The notes beneath the pieces were generated by a model. The model saw only the letters and a list, made by a program, of their open reading frames with translations, was not told the DNA's origin and made no database searches. From Citrus sinensis (Eukaryota; Streptophyta; Magnoliopsida; Sapindales; Rutaceae): a DNA stretch of 64,000 bases. The translations under genes and the position numbers were made by a program. How positions within the stretch are numbered: position 1 is the stretch's first letter; each line of letters opens with the position of its first letter. Below are positions 55,524 to 64,000 of the stretch, in pieces. The stretch spans positions 15,277,001 through 15,341,000 of the forward strand of contig NC_068561.1 in NCBI RefSeq assembly GCF_022201045.2. Direction: 5' to 3'.

Positions 55524-57187
55524 GTCATGTGAGACGAAGAGTTATTTATTTTAATTAATCGAATTATGTTATATCAGTTAATATAAAATAAAAAAAAAGG
55601 TTTGAGTAACTCTTATCATTACTCATGTGAGAATGTCTCCATCATAAGATTTATTTTGCATATGCAAAAGGATGATTACCCTCAATTTATTCTTTCCTCC
55701 ATTGGTTTAATTGGTTTTATGGCCTCACACAAAGAGAATATTTTTCTTCTTCTAAATTTTTTAGAGTAGCTGATTTTATTATCCTGCTAATGTAATTAAT
55801 GTGTGGAGAAGTAAACCAAGCAGTCCAGTAAAATCATGAAAAAAATTGGCAGATTAAAGGGATCAGTTGTGACGGTTAGTTTAACTGTAGGCACGTTACT
55901 ACTGACGACAATTGACATGGTATAATAATAATATTCACTGAGTCATTACGTTAATAGGAGTTTCTCGCACTGTATGGCGTTGCCTTATATTAATTGTATT
56001 GCATCATGGTGTATTGTATTAAGTTGTGATATAATATAATGCTTGGTCTATTATGAACTGTATTATATATATATATATATAATATTATATTGTGATATTG
56101 TTTATATTAAAATTAAAATTAAATTAATTTGAATTTTTTTAAATATTTTAGTGTTATACTAATAATTTTTCAAATTAATTATTAAATAATTATTTTTATA
56201 TATTAATTTTTATAACATAAAATAATTTCATAATATCCTATTATCAAATAATAGAAGATTATAATATTATAAATACAAATAAAATAAAATATATAATATT
56301 ATATAATACAATATAATATTAAAATTTCAATTTAATTATAAATTATTTTTTATTACTTAATATTGAATATAATTATTTAATTTAAATTTATTTTTAAATT
56401 TAGCATTTTAGCAAATAACAAATGATTAAATAATTAAAATACTCTTTACATATTTAAAGTAAAATAAGTTAGATGATTTTATGTAGTAAAAGTAATATAA
56501 TATATTATCATTTATTTATTAAATATTTAGGTTTATTGATATTTTATATTATTATTTAAATTAAATTTTATTTCATATAAACATAAATTAATATTTAATA
56601 AATTTAAATTTATTATAAATTATTGAATAATAAAAGTAAAATGATTAAATTTAAAATATGAATAGTATTTTAATGCAATAAAGCCTAAACCTTATTCCCT
56701 ATGGAATTATTTTATACTCCTTTTATTGTATTAACCATCTTCTCAATATAGTGCAATGTAACTGTGCAGCCAAACATGGGTTTTTATAATAACAGTATAT
56801 TAATGCAATAGAGTAGAATGTAAATAGTAAATACGACCTGCCAAACGCGCTCTTATACACATGAGAACTAATTAATTGATTATGATAATTTATCAATTTT
56901 AATGTAACAAGAAGAGAACATACTGCATGTAAACTTTTATAAAAATAGAAGAATGTGATATATTCAATCCAAGAATTAAATGACTTTACGACATATAACA
57001 TGTAACCACACAGCAGTTATAACAGTTCTTAATTAAAATGTTACACCTCAGGTCCTGAAAAAAGAGAGGTCGCAGGTTTCACGAAACCTCAGCTGTTCCA
57101 AACAGAAATGTCACCTTAAAAATCATATAAAAACTTTTTGTAACATCATTTGACATTTGGAAGAAATAGGGGAGGAGGAGGAGAGAG
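55524..57187. other. Very AT-rich intergenic spacer
   Basis: There is no gene. 56060-56700 is almost entirely A/T. The region 55970-56850 might be a further decayed MITE (both margins carry GTTGCC- or TTTGGCAG-like sequence with following ATTACT), but ends and duplication are not convincing. GAGGAGGAGGAGAG just before 57188 belongs to the NPF 5' leader. Confidence 0.5.
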
Positions 57188-59250
57188 ATGGAGAATGAGA
57201 TTCATTCAACATTAGTAGATCAAAACTCTCGCTCCCCTCCTCCTGATTCTCAAAGACCTAAAGGAGGATGGAGGTCCATCAAATATATTCTTGGTAAATT
57301 CCTTGATTCATTCTGCAATTAACATTTAATTCATGGTTTCGAACATAACGTTTTCACTGGAGTTTATATAGAATGATTTTGATGGGTTGTTTTGTTAGGG
57401 AACGAAACCTTCGAAAAGTTGGCTTCCATGAGCTTGATTGCGAATATGACGGTGTATTTACGTACAAAATACAACATGGATGGTATACTTTTGGTTAATG
57501 TGGTCAGTATTTGGGGTGGTTCCTCAAGCCTTACGGCAATTCCTGGGGCTTTGCTTTCTGATACGTACCTGGGCAGGTTCCGGACTCTTCTTTATGGCTC
57601 CATTGCCTCATTTCTGGTAAACATATATTGCCTCATTTCTAGAGCCTTAATTAGTTTAAGATTTTTTTTATGTTTTTGATGCAAATATATTATAATCTGG
57701 AACGGGACAAGTTTTCATATTGAATGAAAATTATTGTTATCATGGGTAACCTTTATCACATGATTGTGGATGAATTTATGGATTCTGTGCATTTCAATCA
57801 ACAGGGAATGGGAATAATGACTTTGACAGCAAGTATACCTGAACTAAGGCCGCCGGATTGCACAGGAGCTCAATGCCCCCAGCCTGAAGGTTGGCAGCTT
57901 AGCATTCTCTATGCGGGTCTTGCATTGCTAGCCATCGGATCAGGGGGAATTAGACCCTGCAACATTGCCTTTGGGGCTGACCAATTTGACACCACTACGC
58001 CTAAGGGGAAATCACAACTTGAGAGCTTCTTCAATTGGTGGTACTTCTCATTTACTGTCGCTCTTGTTGTAGCCCTCACCGCTGTTGTCTACATTCAGAC
58101 TAATGTCAGCTGGATTCTCGGCTTTGCCATTCCGACCGGCTGCTTTTTCCTCTCCATATTCGTTTTCTTGATCGGTTATCACACATATATAATCAAGAAC
58201 CCACAAGGAAGTGTTTTTGTTGACATGGCCAAAGTGATCACAGCTTCCTGTAGAAAGCGAAAAGTAAATCTTGGACAAGCCTCTGGAAACTCACTCTATG
58301 ATCCTCCTTTAACACAATCAGAAACAGAATCAAAAACAACAAAGCTCCCTCACACAAATAGATTCAGATGCCTCGATAAGGCTGCGGTGATAGTTGATTC
58401 AAGTGAATTAGACGACGACGGGAAGGCCAAGAATGGCTGGAGACTATGCAGTTTGCTACAAGTGGAACAACTAAAACTGCTAGTCGCAATGTTCCCGGTT
58501 TGGATAACCGGAATATTTTGCTTCCTAGCAATGGACCAGCAGAATACAATTGGGATCCTTCAAGCAATTCAGACTAATAAAAGATTCGGAAGTTTTAATG
58601 TTCCACCAGGCTGGATGGGACTAATATCAATGCTTACACTTTCAACATGGATCTTCTTTTATGAGCGTGTTTTTGTACCTCTATCACAGAAAATGACAGG
58701 AAAAAAGATAAGATTGACAATGAGACAGAGGATTACTATCGGCATTCTAATGGCAATTCTCAGCTTATTGGTAGCTGGCTTTGTTGAGAGAAAGCGTAGG
58801 CTATCAGCACTGCAACATGGTTCATTTGAATCACCTATAAGTATTTTAGTACTTGTACCACAATTTTCTTTTTCGGGTTTGACAGAAGGATTTGCTGCGG
58901 TTGCCGTGATGGAATTCTTAACTACACAGTTGCCTGAATCAATGAGGACTGTTTCTGGGGCAGTCTTTTTCCTCAGTTTATCAATTTCAAGCTACATAAA
59001 CTCAGCTCTTGTTAATATTATTCATGGCTTAACGAAAAAGTATGCCAAAGCACCATGGCTTGGTGGCACTGACCTTAACAAGGATACCCTTGACTACTTC
59101 TATTTCACCATTGCTGCACTTGAAGTTGTTAATTTGTTGTATTTTAATTTCTTTGCATGCCGTTTTGTATCAAGTAATGCCATTGGGAAGAAAGAATCTC
59201 AAAGTGAAGAGAAAAGTCAGAACAAAGAATCTGCTCACCAGCATGTATAA
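57188..59250 (+). CDS. NPF (NRT1/PTR) family proton-coupled transporter, 3 exons
   Basis: Exons are 57188-57293, 57399-57616 and 57805-59250; the joins give IKYILGNETFEKLAS and SIASFLGMGIM, for 589 aa, the normal NPF size. The ExxEK proton-coupling motif (ETFEK) lies in the first helix. Also present are the PTR signature region SGGIRPCNIAFGADQFD, the FNWWYFS helix, the long central loop (about residues 275-340) and a C-terminal set of helices ending at DYFYFTIAALEVVNLLYFNFFAC; twelve helices are expected. It resembles the NPF2-type subgroup most, but I cannot assign the substrate (nitrate, peptide, hormone or glucosinolate) from sequence. The protein is expected at the plasma membrane or tonoplast. 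The gene appears intact. Confidence 0.92.
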
Positions 59251-60163
59251 TTCTATGCCTCCCGTTTGCCATTTGTAAGCTCAATTCCTTTTTTCTTTTC
59301 TTCTTTTTTGTATTTTAAGTTCCTTTTATTGATATCTCAGATTTTTTGCGCATGTTTTTAGCACTTTGATCCATAGCATTGTTCTTTATTGCATTTTGTT
59401 CATAATAAATTATTATGGAAAAAGCACTAAGAATCATAAAATTTATTTAAATGCATAAATAAACTCATGATTTCATAAATCGTCATGTAAACTCCATTTT
59501 AGTCACATTAGATCAAAAGAATATCTTTTTGAACAATTATATCCTTTGACAATATAGAACCAATTATATATATGGTTACAATTGTCCAAAATATGGTGTC
59601 TATGATTATTTCATAAACTAAAGGACTTTATGTGCATTTAAACAATTTTGGGAGTCTTCAACAATTCATTTGAAAATGAAAACCAGTTAATTCTCACACT
59701 CTTCCATGTAAGGAGTTAAGAACCATTAGATATTAATGACACAATAAATTGAATTTTTTTCTGCAAATAAATGTTTTAAATATTTTGTAAGAATAAAATG
59801 TTTTTCAAAATATTTTCAATAACATATCAATCAGCATAAATTTCAAAAAAAGGTCATAAATCAAAAAAAAAAGGCAATTCCTTGGTTAACAGCGCACAAG
59901 AAGGAATGTAACTGGACCGGGCCCACTTAGGCCCAACCTCTGAAATTGCCACGCCATCCAAACTTATTTATACACGTGTCAGCATTTTTAACAAACCCCA
60001 ACCTGCCAAACCAACACAGCAAAATTCCAACGGCTATATTCACTTCCCGCCCTTATAGATATTTCTTCATTTATAAATAAACCCCAGAAAACAGAAAAAA
60101 CACCACAATAGCCCTCAGCCTCACAATTATCACACCAGTCACACGAATCTTGAGACTCTAACA
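59251..60163. other. Intergenic region with promoter of the DUF617 gene
   Basis: AT-rich spacer. From about 59880 it becomes less AT-rich. TTTATAAATAAACC near 60070 is a possible TATA region about 90 bp before the ATG at 60164. No other gene was seen. Confidence 0.5.
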
Positions 60164-60913
60164 ATGTCCAAGATCCGTCGATTCTTCCTCCCTTGCATCT
60201 TCCCAACCGCCGCAGACGCCCAAACAACCCCCGCACCCAAGAAACGCCTCAGCACCTCTTTAAGAGACGACATCGACGAACCCACCAACACCAAATCAGC
60301 AGCCGCTGATCAAGAAGCCCAAAACCCAGATCAAGAACCAACCTCTCCTGAAGATAACAGCACGACACTCTTGATTGTTCCGCCTCGTCCGTCGAAATCA
60401 ATGGTCATCGGCACAATCTTCGGCCACCGCCGCGGCCACGTCTGGTTCTGCATCCAACAAGACCGTGTCTCGATGAAACCGACTCTGCTTCTCGAATTAT
60501 CGATGCCCACTAACCAACTCGTTAAAGAAATGCGCTGCGGACTCGTTCGTATCGCCCTTGAATGCGCCCGGCCCGAAAGCACCGAGAGAATTGAAGTCAC
60601 TTCTTGCCCGCTCCGTTTGGTGCCTGTTTGGATAATGTATTGTAACGGGCGCAAGGTGGGGTTCGCGGTTCGGAGAAAAGCGAGCGGCCAGAATCGTCTG
60701 ATGTTGAAGATGATGCAATCGATTACCATTGGAGCGGGTGTAATTCCTGCCGGGTTAGGGTCTTCTGGTCCGGATTCGGGTGAGCAGATTATATACATGA
60801 GGGCTAATTACGAGCACATGATTGGTAGCGCTGATTCGGAGTCTTTTCATTTGATTAATCCAGACGAGTGCGCGGGTCAAGAATTCAGCTTGTTCTTGCT
60901 TAGATCAAGGTGA
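60164..60913 (+). CDS. MIZU-KUSSEI 1-like protein (DUF617), intronless
   Basis: 249 aa. The first ~75 residues are low-complexity and Pro/Gln/Asp-rich after a basic, Cys-containing start (MSKIRRFFLPCIF). The conserved DUF617 domain (about 78-248) carries VIGTIFGHRRGHVWFCIQ, LLLELSMPTNQLVKEM, LECARP, WIMYCNGRKVGFAVRR and the C-terminal GSADSESFHLINPDECAGQE followed by FSLFLLRS. MIZ1, the founding member in Arabidopsis, is needed for root hydrotropism and acts on ER-linked calcium signalling. Whether this copy is MIZ1 itself or a paralogue cannot be told without a tree. It is GC-richer than its neighbours and complete. Confidence 0.92.
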   Translation: MSKIRRFFLPCIFPTAADAQTTPAPKKRLSTSLRDDIDEPTNTKSAAADQEAQNPDQEPTSPEDNSTTLLIVPPRPSKSMVIGTIFGHRRGHVWFCIQQDRVSMKPTLLLELSMPTNQLVKEMRCGLVRIALECARPESTERIEVTSCPLRLVPVWIMYCNGRKVGFAVRRKASGQNRLMLKMMQSITIGAGVIPAGLGSSGPDSGEQIIYMRANYEHMIGSADSESFHLINPDECAGQEFSLFLLRSR

Positions 60914-62056
60914 TTAATTGAAGGATTTCTTGGTAAAGAAAAAGGGTTTATTTATGGGTTTTAGGAGACGATTTTGGGTAAATGAAAATTAGGATTTTGC
61001 TGGTGATTGAAAACGGTGCGTTTTCTTGAATTTGACTTTGTCTTGATTGATGAATTCTTTATCAGGTTTTGTGGGATTTTTAGGGACTCCTAGAGTTGGG
61101 TAACTTTGTTCAGATGAGAATTGTAGTTGAATGTATTGATGATTTCTCTTAAGGTTTTGGCTCAACATGTGTGACTTCAAGACTTGGAAGTTCCTTTTGA
61201 GTATTATAATCACAGCTCAATAGAGAAATGGACTGCTTGAAATTTCATTCATTTTTCCCTTGTATGGCTTTTGATAAATTTTGATGATCATATTTCGAAC
61301 AAGAGAAATTTTAACTGCCTGATGAGTTTGATTTGAAATTGGATCTCTGGGTTTATTTATCAGTTGTGCTAAATCTTTTATAATTTACATATGATAATAT
61401 ATATAGCTTGACAATTAAGCTACCAAAGAAGAATGCTGACACTTTGTTGCTCGACAATGGTGTCTTTGGACACGACAGTTAGCAGCCACAAAATATGAGA
61501 GTTAACTATTTTGGTCATTTCAATCTAAATATGGACCACTTTAGAACAACTGACTGGGAATCCAAAAAGTAGAAGGCATCAATCTCTTGTGGTTCTACCT
61601 GTAGTGCAATTTTCTGACTGACTGTTTGAGTCAATGAAGGTCAAGCAGGGTCCGGAACAACAAATCATGTCTCTTATTAGAACATGATGAAAAATAGAAT
61701 CGCAAGATGTCCAAAAACCACCTCATGTTCTGTTGAAATCCCGGATTTTATTAACTTGCTTTTTGGAGATTTGTCGCAACTAGAAAGTTGCAATGGTATG
61801 CAATCAATGACTAGGAAAGATATTTTTATTACAACTGTTTTGATTTAACAGTTCCTAGTGCTTACAAATTTCAATTTTTATAGGCCAAAATGTGAAATTG
61901 ACAGCGAAAATATCATCGCTTTGCTTTTAATCTCCACCACCAGCTTCTTCTTATGTTTTTCATGAACTTGTGCTATATAGACAAAAGGCAATTAGAGGCC
62001 TTCATGCGCATTCACTTGTCTTTTTTTTTTTTTTTTTTCATTTTTTTCTCATTGAG
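60914..62056. other. Intergenic region
   Basis: It holds the 3' flank of the DUF617 gene and the upstream region of the dynein light chain gene. A T run of about 20 bases lies at 62020-62039, directly before the start codon region. No other gene was recognised. Confidence 0.5.
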
Positions 62057-62965
62057 ATGCTGGAAGGAAAACCTGTGGTACAAGAGACTGACATGCCAGA
62101 TGAGCTGCAAAGCCATGTGATGGAGTTAGCTTACCAAGCTCTTGATCTCCACGAGGTCTCTGATTGTCAATCCATAGCTCATTACATCAAACAGGTATTA
62201 TATTAACCTTTAGAATCCTTGTCAGTACATGAGTGAATGATGATATATGTTTGTTAAAGAAAGTGATAAAAAAGGGTACATGTCTATAGTCAGGCAATTT
62301 AGAAAGATGATTTTCTTAAAATAACAACACACTAAAAGATTTAAAATCTCACTTTACGGTCCAATCTCGAATCTTGACCTTATTATGTAATCTATAACAA
62401 ACTATGTCTTGTACTCCTGTCATCTACTTTGCATCATACAATCCAATCAATTTGGATGTTAAAAATTGGAAAATAAACAGGTTATATATGCTTCTTCACC
62501 TTGATAATGAATAATATATGAGCAAGCAGTCATGACCATAGCAAGCCCCCTAAAATCTCTGTTTCTGAGTGCAAAACGTTCTCTGCAGACTTGACTCCCA
62601 CAATGAAGGGAGAAGAATTCATGTACATATGGAAGATTTTAATGAGTACCTTTAGATCTCCGGCACAATGTTATTGACTCAAGAACTTTGGAGGATTGGA
62701 GTTTTCGCTCCCTTTTACTCTATAATTTACAGTCTAAGCTTACATTCATCTGACTAAACAGAAATTCGACGAAGCATACAGGCCAGCATGGCATTGTGTG
62801 GTAGGCAAAGATTTTGGATCTTGCATTACACATTTATGTGGAAGTTTAATTTTCTTCCGCATGGAGATGATGGAGTTTCTTGTTTTCAAGGATGGCAAGG
62901 ACTGCACTGAAAGCAAGGAAGAGGCTGTTGGAATGCTTCAAAAATCCCAAAAAGCTGATCCATAG
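62057..62965 (+). CDS. Dynein light chain (LC8/DLC-type), 2 exons
   Basis: Exons are 62057-62194 and 62762-62965 (GT-AG, phase 0 at HYIKQ|KFDEAYR), giving 113 aa. Exon 1: MLEGKPVVQETDMPDELQSH, then VMELAYQALDLHEVSDCQSIAHYIKQ. Exon 2 contains the LC8 core RPAWHCVVGKDFGSCITHL, then SLIFFRMEMMEFLVFKDG. It differs from the canonical LC8 (with HIYFYLG-type strand) by FFRMEMMEFLVF, as in the plant-specific divergent DLC group, and has a C-terminal extension of about 20 residues. Plants lack dynein heavy chains, so such proteins act as dimeric hub or scaffold proteins. A more upstream ATG at about 61970 is out of family range and was not used. Confidence 0.9.
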
Positions 62966-64000
62966 TCCTTAGGATTTGAGCATGCATGAAATTTATATTG
63001 GAACAGTAATCTTTACCAATATTATGTTATATTATGTTCATAGATTGAATATTATGTGTAAAAGCGGCATCCTAGTGCTTGTCTTTGAGTAGTAGAGCTA
63101 AAAATATTTCATTAAAAAATTTTGCAGCCTCCATAATAGATTGGGAGGCCAATATTTAGACATGGCTGGATCTTATAACCAACCAACGTGTGAACTCTGA
63201 TAGCAGAAGATAAACGACATGCAAGTGCAATGATAAAAAATTACCTGACAAAGAGGAGCAACAGTCAAGTGCTACTTTGCTGTGCAGCCACCATAAGTAG
63301 CTTATATTAGCTAATAGCTTCAACAATAAAAAGTTTTATATTGTCAGTAAGGATAAGGTAATCCGTATCCTGAGGACTAGATACAACAAACGTACATGCT
63401 GATCCAAACCTCAGGATGCAGATTACCTGATCCTCACCAATATGGACACAACAAAGATGAAATATACCTCAGAGAGAGTAATGAACAGACAGTAGAGGAA
63501 AGGGAAAACATAACAATCGATAGGTATTAAGAAGTTCTGTAGCAAGAGGAGGTTGAGTTTCATTTGCATGATGCGAGGAATTTATAATTGCACAAAAAGC
63601 AAACATGATTTATTCCCTAAGTAGGGGCTGATTTGGTGTAAAGGGGTGCATAGAGTATAAAGCGATGATAAGGTGCTCTGATTTGGAATCATCGTCATTT
63701 GATTCTGTTCTTCAAAAACCAATAATCAATCAGTAGCTTGCTTTCTGTGGACAATGATGGATTGATCTTGACTGCTTTTTCCTGGAAGACTGAGATCTTC
63801 ACTTGCTAATTACATATTTTTACATTCTCTGCAAATTATTATGGAACTGTTGAAAATACTGAATAAAGAAAGCACATCAATAAGCTGTCGCCATGAAACA
63901 GAGCTGTTCAGTGAGCTTGAAGCTTAGTTCTGTAAATGAAGAATCTATTAAAAGCTTTCTGAATGCTTCTGCTCAATAAAAATCTCTCGATCAAAGATAC
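62966..64000. other. Intergenic sequence, nothing recognised
   Basis: This is the 3' flank of the dynein light chain gene and spacer to the window end. I see no coding frame, RNA gene or transposon ends. Confidence 0.5.

Noticed and set aside
55970-56850. Second MITE-like AT-rich block before the NPF gene
   Set aside because: The margins look weakly inverted, but no clear terminal repeats or target duplication could be read.
60331-60798. Antisense frame of 155 codons opposite the DUF617 gene
   Set aside because: The sense strand has the full conserved DUF617 domain; the antisense frame results from its GC-rich codons.
1-64000. tRNA or rRNA genes
   Set aside because: None was seen. The only tRNA-related matches are the short primer-binding sites and the weak boxes in the SINE.

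Overview
The window is nuclear DNA of a flowering plant. It is AT-rich, has GT-AG introns and long intergenic spacers, carries many nested retrotransposons and MITEs, and encodes plant-only families: Xa21-type LRR receptor kinases, S-domain (G-type lectin) receptor kinases, a chloroplast RETICULATA protein, an NPF transporter, a DUF617/MIZ1-like protein and a dynein light chain. The families fit a eudicot. The overall look suggests a woody species such as Citrus, but that is an impression and not something shown by the sequence.

Layout. 1-4613: a minus-strand Copia element (Copia-1) with one long open polyprotein, sitting inside the first exon of an LRR-kinase gene of which only the N-terminal stub (4614-4890) is visible. 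7809-8976: five ~235-bp tandem repeats that run into a second Copia element (Copia-2, 8965-14440) with both LTRs. 14732-17959: an apparently intact Xa21-like LRR receptor kinase. It is tail-to-tail with a broken paralogue (20465-23649, minus strand), and a 2.3-kb solo LTR (18121-20459) lies between them. 23650-26048: truncated gypsy, LTR and LINE debris.

26705-51300 is an S-domain receptor kinase cluster on the plus strand. It holds an intact gene (26705-29122), a small relic of a deleted copy (29640-29960), a pseudogene split over 10 kb (36934-47490) and a second intact gene (48886-51300). The pseudogene is interrupted by Copia-3 (37108-43860). Copia-3 itself contains a solo LTR (37879-39355) and a hAT-type MITE (42560-43271), so three levels of nesting are readable from target-site duplications. 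A Mutator-type foldback element, a SINE and gypsy-like sequence lie around it.

52293-64000 is quieter gene space with four apparently intact plus-strand housekeeping or developmental genes: a RETICULATA orthologue (7 exons), an NPF/PTR transporter (3 exons), an intronless DUF617 gene and a dynein light chain gene (2 exons). The only clear repeat there is a Tourist-like MITE.

Together the left four fifths look like a plant immune-receptor cluster being remodelled by tandem duplication, unequal exchange and nested transposition. All four complete or near-complete kinases (two S-domain, two LRR) have HCD in place of HRD in the catalytic loop (non-RD type), which in plants is associated with innate immune receptors. 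I found no clear evidence of a wholly new system. The most unusual signals are the tandem array that carries the end of the neighbouring LTR, and the promoter-to-3'-end relic of a deleted kinase gene.
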